Under the pieces are notes generated by a model. The model was not told the DNA's origin. It did not search any database and saw only the letters and a list, made by a program, of their open reading frames with translations. A stretch of 26,995 nt of DNA from Anaerolineales bacterium UBA2029 (GTDB taxonomy: Bacteria > Chloroflexota > Anaerolineae > Aggregatilineales > Aggregatilineaceae). The position numbers and the translations under genes are program-made. The stretch spans positions 1 through 26,995 of the forward strand of contig DDBP01000041.1 in assembly GCA_002332795.1 (NCBI GenBank), given 5' to 3'. Below are positions 1 to 8,278 of the stretch, in pieces; position 1 is the first letter of the stretch, and every line of letters begins with the position of its first letter.

Positions 1-46
1 GCTGACAATCTTTGCATACACCCACTCGCCGCGTCATGGCAGGTCG

Positions 47-70
47 GAGTGTGGTATAATCCCCACACTC
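47..70 (+). promoter_or_regulatory. Extended -10 promoter inside an inverted repeat, upstream of the STAS operon
   Basis: TATAAT lies at 55-60 and is preceded by TG at 52-53, which makes an extended -10 (TGnTATAAT). No good -35 is visible 17 bases upstream. The box sits between the arms of a perfect 8-base inverted repeat, GAGTGTGG at 47-54 and CCACACTC at 63-70. A protein bound there would cover the -10, so this is a candidate repressor operator. The promoter call is fairly firm; the operator is inferred from symmetry alone. Confidence 0.6.
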
Positions 71-90
71 AACGAAAGGAGCAGTCAGCG

Positions 91-429
91 ATGGTGATGG
101 AGATCAACGTCTCGGAGATGCGGCGTGTCCAGCTTTTTGAGGTGATCGGGCGCGTGGACAGCACCAACGCCACCGAACTTGGCACGGCGATGGACAAGGC
201 CGTGGACGACGGCAAGAGCAACCTGGTGCTCGACCTGAGCGGCGTAGAGTATATGAGCAGCGCCGGTCTACGCGAGATGGTGCGCATCCTCAAGCGCGTC
301 AAGCGTGTGGGGGGCGACCTGCGCATCGCCAACCCGTCGGAGCGCGTGCGCGAGGTGCTGGAACTGGCGGGCCTGGACTCTGTGTTCGAGATTTACCCCA
401 CCCAGGTTGAAGCCGTTGGCAGCTTTTGA
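91..429 (+). CDS. STAS-domain anti-sigma-factor antagonist (SpoIIAA/RsbV-like)
   Basis: This is a single STAS domain of 112 residues, the usual length for SpoIIAA/RsbV proteins. The family binds a GHKL-type serine kinase and thereby frees that kinase's sigma factor or other target. It is switched off by phosphorylation of one serine and reactivated by a PP2C phosphatase. The segment VEYMSSAGLREM (residues 52-63) matches the phosphorylation loop, and alignment to SpoIIAA puts the acceptor at Ser57. The ATG at 91 is chosen because AAAGGAG lies at 75-81; in-frame starts further upstream would overlap the promoter. The next two genes encode a kinase-STAS fusion and a PP2C phosphatase, the expected partners, so the function is well supported. 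The final regulated target is not in the window. Confidence 0.9.
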   Translation: MVMEINVSEMRRVQLFEVIGRVDSTNATELGTAMDKAVDDGKSNLVLDLSGVEYMSSAGLREMVRILKRVKRVGGDLRIANPSERVREVLELAGLDSVFEIYPTQVEAVGSF

Positions 430-482
430 GCGCGAGATCGGGCAGGCGCTGGCCGCCGTTATCCCTTCCATCGAGGAGTCTC

Positions 483-1292
483 ATGTCTGAGACCGCCACA
501 AGTCGCCTGGCCATCGGCGCGCGCCTGGAGGAAGTCCGGCGGGCCTGTGACTTCGTCGTCGAGGCGGCGGAGCAGGCCGGGCTGGACGAACGAGCCATTT
601 ACCACTGTCAGATGGCCGTTGACGAGGCGCTGACCAATGTCATCGAGCATGGCTACGGCTTTCGCGACGAAGGCAACACCATCGAGCTGACCTGCCAGGC
701 CACCGCCGACCGCTTTGTGATCACCATCGAGGACAGCAGCCCGGCTTTCAACCCGCTGACGCACGAGGCACCCGACCCCACCGAGCCGCTCGACAGTCGC
801 GAACCGGGCGGCTGGGGGATTTACTTCATCCGCAAGCTGATGGATGACGTCCGCTACGAGCGTGTTGGCAACCGCAACCGGCTGACGCTGGTCAAACGTA
901 TCCCCGCTCCGGCTCTGGCTGGTGGCCCTCCAACGGCGGACAGCGGGCTTTTCCCCACCCGTGAACTGGATGCCCACACGGCGGTGATCACCCCCACCGG
1001 TCGGCTGGACAGCAACAACAGCCCGCAACTGGAACGCACGCTGGAAGCGCAACTGGGCAGCGGCAAGACCTGGCTCTTCGTGGACATGGCCGATGTCGAA
1101 TACATTGCCAGCAGCGGGCTGAAGGTGCTGGTAGCAGCCTGGCGACGGGCGCGCGATCAGCACGGTGATGTGATCCTCAGCGGGCTACAACCTCGCCTGG
1201 TCGAGATTTTCGAGATGGTGGGCTTCGATATGCTCTTCCACGTCTATCCCGATCTCGACAGTGCCCTCGCCGCCCGCCCTGCCAAGCGGTAA
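483..1292 (+). CDS. HATPase_c_2 serine kinase fused to a STAS domain
   Basis: The 269-residue protein has two domains. Residues about 8-140 form an RsbW/SpoIIAB-like GHKL kinase: the N-box helix contains E48, N52 and H56, the IEDSSPAF segment (82-89) is the first nucleotide-binding motif, and GGWGIYFI (109-116) is the glycine-rich lid. Residues about 155-265 form a STAS domain with VEYIASSGLK (205-214), so Ser210 is the likely phospho-acceptor by alignment. Kinase and antagonist normally come from separate genes; here one chain holds both, which could allow self-phosphorylation or intramolecular inhibition. In the first motif the usual glycine is Ser86. The ATG at 483 follows GAGGAG at 473-478; the upstream in-frame TTG lacks a good ribosome site. 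It lies in an operon between the stand-alone STAS protein and the phosphatase. Confidence 0.87.
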   Translation: MSETATSRLAIGARLEEVRRACDFVVEAAEQAGLDERAIYHCQMAVDEALTNVIEHGYGFRDEGNTIELTCQATADRFVITIEDSSPAFNPLTHEAPDPTEPLDSREPGGWGIYFIRKLMDDVRYERVGNRNRLTLVKRIPAPALAGGPPTADSGLFPTRELDAHTAVITPTGRLDSNNSPQLERTLEAQLGSGKTWLFVDMADVEYIASSGLKVLVAAWRRARDQHGDVILSGLQPRLVEIFEMVGFDMLFHVYPDLDSALAARPAKR

Positions 1293-1337
1293 CCGGTCTA
1301 CCCGACTGGCGATCTGATACGCAGGGGTGGTGTGCCG

Positions 1338-4300
1338 ATGGACACGACGCTGATCGTGGTCATGGTGGTGGGTGCGACGCTGGCCGTCGGCGGTGTCAGC
1401 CTGGGGCTGATCGCCGGTTACTGGCGCGGACGGCAGCGTGGCATCAGCCTGGCGTCGCACGAACGCCCCAGCCCAGAACTGGACGTGCTGGCGGGCGTGG
1501 GCAACGCCATCCTCAGCGTACAGCTCAAGATAGATGCCCTGTGCGAGGTCGTCTATCAGCAGGCCACGCGCATCGTAGACACCAGCAATTTTCAGATCGG
1601 CCTGTTCGAAGGCAACGACTATGTGATCAAAGTCTGGCTGCGCGATGCGGAGCGCCTGCCCCCTCAGCGTTTCGAGGGCAAGGCCGACGAGGGGATCGTC
1701 GGCTGGGTGCGGCGCACCGGCACGGGCCTGCTGGTGCGCGATTTCCTGCGCGAATGGGATAGCCTGCCCGCCCGTCCGGCCCATCAGTCCCCGCGACCTG
1801 CTCGCTCGGCCATCTTCGCTCCGCTGATTTCCGGCGGCATCACCCTGGGGGTGATCGCCGTGCAGAGCGGACGCCCCAATGCCTTCACCGATGAAGACAT
1901 GCGCCTGCTGACGTTGCTGGCGAACCTGGCGTCCGGGGCCATCCGCAACGCGCAGACGTTCGAGGCCACGCAGGAGCGCGAGCGTCAGCTACGTCTGATC
2001 AACGACGTTTCGCGGCAGATCACGGCCACGCAGCCATTGCCCGATCTGTTCCGGCAGATCGTCACGCTGATTCACGACGCCTTCGGCTACTACGCCGTCA
2101 ATATCTTCATCGTGGACGATGCCAGCCAGACTATTCAGCTCAAAGCCAGCAGCCATGCTCGCTTCGCGGCTGAGGAGCTGCGCATCACGTTTGACCAGGG
2201 GCTGGTCGGCTGGGCGGTGACCAATCGGCGGACAATCGTCTCGCCCGATGTGGCCCAGGACGAACACTATCTGCCCACGGCGACGCTCGATGCCACGCGC
2301 TCGGAGATCGCCGTGCCGCTGATCGCTCAGGAGCGGGTGCTGGGCGTGCTCGACGTGCAGAGCAACCGCCTCGATGCTTTCGGCGAAGACGACGTGTTCA
2401 TGCTGGAGACGCTGGCCGGGCAACTGGCACTGGCTCTGCAGGAGGCCGAGACGTTCGACGCCGAGCACCGGCAGACCGAGCGTCTCAACGCCATGACCGA
2501 AGTTGCCCGCGCCCTGGTTTCCATCCTGGATATTGACGACCTGCTCGACGAAGTGATCGATCTGGTCAACGAGTATCTGGGCTACGAGCGCGTGCATCTG
2601 TTTCTGCGGGCGGGCGACAGGGTCGTCTTCCGCAGTGGCAGCGGCGTGCATAGCGGGCGCTGGGCGCTGGAGAGGCTTTCCTATGACCTGAACGGGCCGG
2701 GCATCGTCCCGCGCGTGGCCCGCACCGGCGAGCCAGTGCTCGCCGACGATGTGAGCGCGCACCCGGACTACGTGATCGGCCCCGGCGTGGAAGACACGCG
2801 CAGCGAACTGGCCGTGCCCTTGCGCATCGGGGCGAACGTACTGGGCGTGTTCGACATTCAGAGCACCGCACCCGCCGCCTTCAGTCAGGACGATCTGGCG
2901 CTGGTGCAGGCGCTGGCCGATACCATTGCCATTGCCCTGCGCAACGCGACGCTGTTTGCCAACGAAGCGCGCCGCCGGATGCTGTCTGAGACGTTGCGCG
3001 AACTGAGCACGGTGCTCGGTTCATCGCTCGACCTGACCAGCGTGCTCGACGGCATCATGATTGGGCTGGAACGGGTGGTGCCCTACGACGCCGGACTGAT
3101 CGTGCTGCTGGACGACGAAGAAGAGTGCTTCCAGGTGGAGACAGCGCGCGTCAACGGCAGCGAACCAGACCCGGCAATCTACGCCGAAGCGATACCGGCC
3201 AGCGAACTGGACGAGGAGCATCTGATCGCGCTGCTGCATCGGTTGCACCGCACCGCGCACGACGCGCACGATGCGATCATTGCGCAACTGGCCATTGCGG
3301 GCGCGCCGATCGGCTATCTGGCCCTGGAGCGGGGGGAGCCGGAGCGCTTCACCCCCGAAGACCGCGAGATCATCACCACGTTTGCCAATCAGGCGGCAGT
3401 TGCCATCACCAACGCGCAGCTTTACATGGCGCAGCGCGAAGAAGCCTGGATTTCGACGGCGCTGTTGCAGGTGGCCGAGGCGACCGCCCGCGCGACGACC
3501 CTGGAAGAAGTGCTCAGCACGGTGGCGCGCATCACGCCGCTGCTGGTGGGTGTGGAGTGGAGCGCTGTGCTGCTGGCAGAAACGCCGGACACTTTCAGGT
3601 TTGTGGAGATCGCCGGTGCCGAGCCGTCGGTTGCTGCGGCGCTGCACGGAGCCGTGTTGACGCCCGAAAGCTGGCCGCCGCTGACGCAGATCAAGCAAAC
3701 GGGGCAACCGTTCCTGTTCGATTCCAGCACGGCACGCCCGGCCAACCTGCCGCCCGATGTGCAGATCGGCCAGGGAGTCGCTCTGCCGCTCTTTGCCAAG
3801 GGTGAACTGACCGGCCTGTTGCTGATCGGCACGCGCGACGATTCCGACCCGATGACCGGTCGTAAGATCGAGCTGGTGAGCGGCATTGCCAATCAGGCCG
3901 CGCTGGCCATCGAGAGCGCGCAACTGGTCACGGCGCAGCAGGAAGAAGCGTGGGTGACGACGGCTTTGCTGCAGGTCGCCGAGGCGGTCAACACGCAGAT
4001 AGACGCCGATCAGAGCCTGGAGACGCTGGTCCGCCTGACGCCGTTGCTGGTGGGCGTCGAGCGCTGCGGAATCATGAAGTGGAATCCGCAGGAGGAATGT
4101 TTCTGTGGCGGGCCGTCGTGGGGGCTGACGGCGGAGAGCAAGGCGCGGTTCGCCGAACTCTCGCTGACGCGCTCCGACGGCGTCTTTGTGACGGAGCTAT
4201 GCCAGTCTGCAGAGCCGGTAGCGTGCGGCGTGGGCACCGAGGTGGCCATGCCGTCCACGCTGCACACCCTGTTCGAGTGTCCGGCGTTGCTGGGACTGCC

Positions 4301-5252
4301 GCTGATCGCTCGCGGACACCTGGTGGGGGCCATGCTGGTGGATCATCCGGCGCTGGGCGGCCCGCTCGATCAGCGCCGCCTGAATATCCTCAACGGCATT
4401 GCGCATCAGACGGCCCTGACGCTGGAAAATGCCCGCCTGCAGGCCGAAGCGTCCGCCGCCGAACGGCTGGAGCGCGAACTGGAGGTGGCCCGCACCATTC
4501 AGGCCAGCTTCCTGCCCAACACCTATCCGCAGGTGCCCGGCTGGGATGTGGCCGCGTACTATCGCGCGGCGCGGCAGGTGGGTGGCGATTTCTACGACTT
4601 CTTCCAGGTGGACGAGCATCACTGGGCGATCGTGGTCGCCGATGTGGCGGACAAAGGCGTGCCAGCGGCGCTGTTCATGGTGCTGTCGCGCACTCTGCTG
4701 CGCGCGGTCGGCTCCAACCGGCAGACTCCGGTAGAGACGCTGCGGCGCGTCAACCATCTGCTGCTGCACGATTCGCATTCTGACCTGTTCGTGACGGTCT
4801 GGTATGCGCTCTGGGATACGCAGAGCGGGCGCGTGCAGTATTGCAGCGCCGGACACAACCCGCCGTTGCTGGTGCGCGCGGATGGCAGCGCCGAATTGCT
4901 GAGCACGCGCGGCCTGGCGCTGGGCGTGGTGCAGGATATTGTCCTGCACGAGGCGGAGGTGATCCTGCACCCCGGCGATCTGCTGGTTGCCTACACCGAC
5001 GGCGCGACCGAGGCGCACCGCGCCGACCACACCGAGTTCGGCATCGTGGGGCTGCAGGCGACGGTGACGGCGCTGCGCAAGGGCAGCGCGCACGACATCG
5101 TGCAGGGGACGATCCGTGCCCTGGACCGTTTCGTGGAAAACGAGCCGCAATTCGACGACGTGACCCTGGTGGTGCTCAAACATCTGCCCGGCGAACACGA
5201 GGGCAGGCGACGACACCTGCCCGGCCCTCGCCGTCCCTCTACCGGGCGCTGA
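1338..5252 (+). CDS. Membrane-anchored six-GAF SpoIIE/RsbU-type PP2C phosphatase
   Basis: The protein has 1304 residues. One N-terminal membrane helix (about 5-26) is followed by six GAF-like sensor modules of about 160 residues each (approximately 50-212, 213-378, 379-543, 544-701, 702-870 and 871-1040), each ending in the ALA..NA.L helix that links GAF units. A SpoIIE-type phosphatase follows (about 1045-1285). Its metal-binding aspartates are present: D1084 in GGDFYDFF, D1102 in VADVADKG, D1221 in YTDGATEA, and D1273/D1274 in FDDVTLVV. The family dephosphorylates phospho-STAS proteins, so the substrates are probably the two STAS domains encoded just upstream. Six tandem GAFs are more than usual. 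The start at ATG 1338 has AGGGG ten bases upstream; GTG 1332 is an in-frame alternative. The Arg/Pro-rich tail after about 1285 looks disordered. Confidence 0.9.
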   Translation: MDTTLIVVMVVGATLAVGGVSLGLIAGYWRGRQRGISLASHERPSPELDVLAGVGNAILSVQLKIDALCEVVYQQATRIVDTSNFQIGLFEGNDYVIKVWLRDAERLPPQRFEGKADEGIVGWVRRTGTGLLVRDFLREWDSLPARPAHQSPRPARSAIFAPLISGGITLGVIAVQSGRPNAFTDEDMRLLTLLANLASGAIRNAQTFEATQERERQLRLINDVSRQITATQPLPDLFRQIVTLIHDAFGYYAVNIFIVDDASQTIQLKASSHARFAAEELRITFDQGLVGWAVTNRRTIVSPDVAQDEHYLPTATLDATRSEIAVPLIAQERVLGVLDVQSNRLDAFGEDDVFMLETLAGQLALALQEAETFDAEHRQTERLNAMTEVARALVSILDIDDLLDEVIDLVNEYLGYERVHLFLRAGDRVVFRSGSGVHSGRWALERLSYDLNGPGIVPRVARTGEPVLADDVSAHPDYVIGPGVEDTRSELAVPLRIGANVLGVFDIQSTAPAAFSQDDLALVQALADTIAIALRNATLFANEARRRMLSETLRELSTVLGSSLDLTSVLDGIMIGLERVVPYDAGLIVLLDDEEECFQVETARVNGSEPDPAIYAEAIPASELDEEHLIALLHRLHRTAHDAHDAIIAQLAIAGAPIGYLALERGEPERFTPEDREIITTFANQAAVAITNAQLYMAQREEAWISTALLQVAEATARATTLEEVLSTVARITPLLVGVEWSAVLLAETPDTFRFVEIAGAEPSVAAALHGAVLTPESWPPLTQIKQTGQPFLFDSSTARPANLPPDVQIGQGVALPLFAKGELTGLLLIGTRDDSDPMTGRKIELVSGIANQAALAIESAQLVTAQQEEAWVTTALLQVAEAVNTQIDADQSLETLVRLTPLLVGVERCGIMKWNPQEECFCGGPSWGLTAESKARFAELSLTRSDGVFVTELCQSAEPVACGVGTEVAMPSTLHTLFECPALLGLPLIARGHLVGAMLVDHPALGGPLDQRRLNILNGIAHQTALTLENARLQAEASAAERLERELEVARTIQASFLPNTYPQVPGWDVAAYYRAARQVGGDFYDFFQVDEHHWAIVVADVADKGVPAALFMVLSRTLLRAVGSNRQTPVETLRRVNHLLLHDSHSDLFVTVWYALWDTQSGRVQYCSAGHNPPLLVRADGSAELLSTRGLALGVVQDIVLHEAEVILHPGDLLVAYTDGATEAHRADHTEFGIVGLQATVTALRKGSAHDIVQGTIRALDRFVENEPQFDDVTLVVLKHLPGEHEGRRRHLPGPRRPSTGR

Positions 5253-5254
5253 CC

Positions 5255-5659
5255 ATGCGCACGGCCTTTGTCTCCGTCAGTTACGCGCACCGGGCGATCC
5301 TCGCCCCCCAACTGGACGCCATCACCGCGGCGGCGGAAGCGCAGGGGTTGACCGCGCTGGTCTTCGTGCGCGCCTACGCCTTTCGCCCAGATGATGCGGC
5401 GACCATGATGGCAATCACGCTACGCGAAGTGCGCGCCGCCGATCTGTTGATCGCCGAGGTGAGCTACAAAGCGATTGGGGTGGGGATCGAGGTGGGCATG
5501 GCGGCGGCGCTGGGCAAGCCGATCGTGTACGTGCGGCAGGTCAGCGCGGAGCCGTCCACGACGGTCGGCGGGCTGGCGGCGGCGACCGTCGTGTATCACG
5601 ATCCCGCTGACCTGCGGGCGCAGTTGGAAGCGGCCCTGGCGACGCTCCTACTGCGCTGA
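5255..5659 (+). CDS. Nucleoside 2-deoxyribosyltransferase-like small protein
   Basis: The 134-residue protein has a Rossmann-like pattern: a first strand AFVSVSYAH, then AADLLIAEVS (61-70), then GIEVGMAAALGKPIVYV (77-93). The last segment matches the (F/I)E(I/V)G.A.ALGKPV signature of the nucleoside 2-deoxyribosyltransferase fold, with Glu79 in the place of the catalytic nucleophile. The true substrate is unknown; related folds cleave N-glycosidic bonds of deoxynucleosides, nucleotides or NAD. The start codon lies 2 bases after the phosphatase stop, so translation is probably coupled, and no independent ribosome site is clear. That coupling suggests a shared role with the partner-switch operon, but this is inference. 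The 3' end overlaps the convergent gene by 12 bases. Confidence 0.7.
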   Translation: MRTAFVSVSYAHRAILAPQLDAITAAAEAQGLTALVFVRAYAFRPDDAATMMAITLREVRAADLLIAEVSYKAIGVGIEVGMAAALGKPIVYVRQVSAEPSTTVGGLAAATVVYHDPADLRAQLEAALATLLLR

Positions 5660-7390
5660 CATTCCCTGTTGCGCGTCGCGCCCCCAGTTGTCGAACGGCT
5701 TGCAGTGTCCCGCTCCGCCGTAACAGGCCGTCGGCAGAGGCAGGCCGTTTTCGTCCAGGCGATTCTGGTTGATGTCGTTGAGATTCACGTCTTCGGGCGA
5801 CATGAACGACACGCACTCGATCGCGCCGTAGGGGTTGATCGGCTCGCGGCGGGTGAGCAGTGGCGCGTCGGGATTGAAATAGTTGTAGGTCAGGCGGCTG
5901 ATTTCCTCGATCACTTCCCAGCTCAGCAGGGTAGGCAGACCGTTGCCGTCGGTGTCCTGTTCCCAGGTGAAGACCACGATCACGTAGTCCCCGCCCGGCG
6001 AGAAGACGATCCCGCCGTCGGCGCTGGTCTCGAAGCCCCAGCCGTTTTTGTGGGCAATGCGCGTGCCCGGCGGCAGGCCCAGCTCCAGCAGGCGATCAAT
6101 GCGGTTGCCGCTGAGCAGTTCCAGCATTTGCTGACACTCGGTCTGCGTGATGTCGTCGGGATAGATGGCTCGCAGCCCGCTGTTGTGATAGGCGCAGTCG
6201 TAGATTTGCGTCAGCAGCAGGCCGATGTCCTGGGCGGTGGTCTGCGCGTAAGGGTCAGGGTTGGCGTTGTAGGCGGTATTGGCCGGAGTGGAGGGGCGGC
6301 AGACCGCCGCCTCGAATTCGTAGGCACGGTCGGCCACGTAGAGCGGGGCGCTGATATAGGTATGCAGCGCGCCGATTTCCTGGGCCGTGCACGATACCTG
6401 GCGCAGCCCGTCGCGCAACTGCGGCTCGAAGCTGTCGCCCTCTCCGGAGAGTTGCATCAGGTAGTTGGACGCCGAGTTGTTACTGCACAGGATGGACTCG
6501 GCCAGCAGATAGGCTTCCTCGGCGCTGACCAGTAGTTCCTTGCGAAACAGGTTGATCATGATCGGGATTTTGATCACGCTGCGGGCGCTGTGCGCCACGT
6601 CGGCCAGGATGGAGACTTCCTGGCCGGTCGCCAGGTCCATGATGTAGACGGAAGCCAGCGTCTGCGGGCCGTCGTAGTCGAAACCCATGCGGCCCATCAG
6701 GTCGAGGATCGCCTGGCGGAGCGTGGCCATGTCCTGTGTGCCGGCGCGTATCTCGACAATGGGCAGCACCACGCGGCGGTTGGCCGGTTCGGGGTCGAAC
6801 AGCGCGCGCTCGATCAGCGGGATTGCCGCGTCTATGTCCAGCCGTTTGCCTGCCGTGCCCATGCCGAAAGTCAGCGTGTCCAGGTTGTAGGCGGCCCCGC
6901 CGGGTTGCGCGTCGTAGCGGGCGGCGATGCCTTGCAGGTATTCGCGCAGTGCGCCTGCGGGGTAGTCGGCGATCAGCGGCACGCTCACTGCGGCGACGGG
7001 ACGCCGTTCCAGGTAATTCCAGAAGCCCACCCAGAAGTCCTGGGCGCGGGTGCTTTGGGCGCGTGCTTCGGCCAGCATGGCCTCGCTGGCCACGCGGAAG
7101 CCGATTTCTTCCGGATAGAGCACAATAGGGCTGCTGCCATAGTACAGGTAGATGGGCTGCTTGAGGTAGATGTTCTCCCAGCGGGCGCGGGCATTGGCCT
7201 CGCTGAGGCCGCCCACCGCGATTCCCGCTACGGTGAGATCGGTCGGTAGCGAATTGCGCTGCTCGCTGTAGGCGATCAGTTCGAGCATGGTGACCACAAT
7301 CGCGGCCAGCAGCAGCAACGACGAGATGATCTCCAGCCAGGGGAACTGAAACCCGCGCCGGCGTTCTCCCAGTCGCCCGTAGTCCATCAT
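5648..7390 (-). CDS. Membrane-anchored beta-lactamase-like serine hydrolase with VanW-type N-terminal domain
   Basis: The protein has 580 residues. After a short basic cytoplasmic start there is one membrane helix (about 18-40), then a region resembling the peptidoglycan-binding domain found in VanW-like proteins (DLTVAGIAVGGLSEANAR, 51-68, onward), then a class A beta-lactamase-like domain (about 225-505). The catalytic motifs can be read: S271-x-x-K274 (SVIK), S303-N-N305 in the SxN position, and K448-N-G450 for the K-T/S-G box. The active site may therefore be intact, although K-N-G is unusual. Two Asp/Asn-rich loops (DTDGNGLP, 479-486; DINQNRLDENGLP, 539-551) look like calcium-binding loops. 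The likely role is binding or trimming of cell-wall peptides outside the membrane, not necessarily drug resistance. It follows the Nudix gene by 22 bases on the same strand. Confidence 0.75.
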   Translation of the reverse strand: MMDYGRLGERRRGFQFPWLEIISSLLLLAAIVVTMLELIAYSEQRNSLPTDLTVAGIAVGGLSEANARARWENIYLKQPIYLYYGSSPIVLYPEEIGFRVASEAMLAEARAQSTRAQDFWVGFWNYLERRPVAAVSVPLIADYPAGALREYLQGIAARYDAQPGGAAYNLDTLTFGMGTAGKRLDIDAAIPLIERALFDPEPANRRVVLPIVEIRAGTQDMATLRQAILDLMGRMGFDYDGPQTLASVYIMDLATGQEVSILADVAHSARSVIKIPIMINLFRKELLVSAEEAYLLAESILCSNNSASNYLMQLSGEGDSFEPQLRDGLRQVSCTAQEIGALHTYISAPLYVADRAYEFEAAVCRPSTPANTAYNANPDPYAQTTAQDIGLLLTQIYDCAYHNSGLRAIYPDDITQTECQQMLELLSGNRIDRLLELGLPPGTRIAHKNGWGFETSADGGIVFSPGGDYVIVVFTWEQDTDGNGLPTLLSWEVIEEISRLTYNYFNPDAPLLTRREPINPYGAIECVSFMSPEDVNLNDINQNRLDENGLPLPTACYGGAGHCKPFDNWGRDAQQGMSAQ

Positions 7391-7412
7391 ACGTGCTCCG
7401 TCTCCCCGACCT

Positions 7413-7931
7413 TCAGCCTGCCGCCGGTCCGTCCTGCAAAGCCAGTTCGATGGCGTGACGGTGCAGGCTCACCAGCGGCGGCAGGTCGTCCGCCGAGGCC
7501 CAGCGATAACTCAGCAGTTCGTCACACAGCCGGATGGGCTGATCCGCTTCTACCGGCTCCACCAGAAAGACGATGTCCAGATGACGGTGCCATTTGGTGC
7601 CCAGCACGATCAGCAAGGGCCGCACCGCGCGCACTCGCAGACCTGTCTCTTCGGCGAATTCGCGCTCGATGGTGCGCGAAGGGTCTTCGTCGCGATTCAT
7701 CCAGCCGCCGGGCAAACCCCAGGGAGTCCGTGCGTGATAGACGTGCTCTACCAGCAGGACGCGCTGACACTGAGGATCGCGCAGCACGCCCACGACGCCA
7801 GCCGTGAAACGCGGCTGGAGCAGGCGGACGGCTCGCTGCACGGTCATCCCCAGGGCGGGGTAACGGCGCAGGAAAGCAGCCACACGCTGCAGGCGACGTT
7901 TGGGTCTGCCCTGGTCAGTCGGCGCAACCAT
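7413..7931 (-). CDS. Nudix hydrolase
   Basis: The 172-residue protein carries a complete Nudix box: G76, five residues, E82, seven residues, then R90-E91-F-A-E94-E95-T-G97-L98. This motif binds magnesium and cleaves nucleoside diphosphates linked to another group X. The surrounding sequence (VLLVEHVYHARTPWGLPGGW before, and HLDIVFLVEP after) fits the Nudix core fold. The substrate cannot be told from the sequence. A basic N-terminal extension (about 1-40) precedes the fold. The ATG ending at 7931 is chosen because the minus strand reads GAGGGAG just before it; the longer in-frame extension upstream runs through the divergent promoter region. It probably forms an operon with the downstream beta-lactamase-like gene. 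Confidence 0.88.
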   Translation of the reverse strand: MVAPTDQGRPKRRLQRVAAFLRRYPALGMTVQRAVRLLQPRFTAGVVGVLRDPQCQRVLLVEHVYHARTPWGLPGGWMNRDEDPSRTIEREFAEETGLRVRAVRPLLIVLGTKWHRHLDIVFLVEPVEADQPIRLCDELLSYRWASADDLPPLVSLHRHAIELALQDGPAAG

Positions 7932-8080
7932 ACTCCCTCGCTTGCGCGGTAATGCCTCACAAAGCAGAGAGGCCAGCAGGTGCGCCCAAGCCGCGCCACG
8001 TGGCCCCCCTGGTTGTTTCGGCGAATGCTGCGGGAAGTTTACCGCGCGGGCGGCGAAATGCCAAAAGCCCTGCCTTGCTG

Positions 8081-8086
8081 TATAAT
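8081..8086 (+). promoter_or_regulatory. Candidate -10 box (TATAAT) upstream of the sensor-kinase gene
   Basis: A perfect TATAAT lies about 193 bases before the sensor-kinase start. No convincing -35 is seen at the right distance. It would give a long leader and may be one of two start sites. Confidence 0.4.
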
Positions 8087-8146
8087 GGCCTTCCGTAAAC
8101 CATGCTCTTACCGGGCGGCATGGGGTGCGCGGCATGGGTTGGGGTG

Positions 8147-8155
8147 TGCTATACT
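8147..8155 (+). promoter_or_regulatory. Candidate extended -10 promoter of the sensor-kinase gene
   Basis: TGCTATACT fits the extended -10 form TGnTATAAT with one mismatch. The expected -35 position is GC-rich and poor, which extended -10 promoters tolerate. The transcript would start near 8162, about 117 bases before the gene. Confidence 0.45.
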
Positions 8156-8278
8156 GAGCCTGGCGCGCTGGCGGGGATCAGCGGTGAGAGACAGTCACCA
8201 GTCACGTTGGGCGACCGCGCGGCACGATCGCTGGCAGCCTGGGGCCTGCCGCAGCCTATGACCTTCGGGGGGGAAGAG

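Larger units (their letters stand above)
7932..8278. other. Divergent intergenic region between the Nudix and sensor-kinase genes
   Basis: These 347 bases lie between divergent genes. They contain two plus-strand -10 boxes (8081-8086 and 8147-8155) and the minus-strand ribosome site of the Nudix gene. An open frame continues upstream of 8279, but it is rejected as coding because it contains the promoters and lacks a ribosome site. I see no RNA gene or clear hairpin. Confidence 0.6.

Noticed and set aside
8102..8278. N-terminal extension of the sensor kinase from 8102
   Set aside because: It contains an extended -10 promoter and no ribosome site, whereas 8279 has a strong one.
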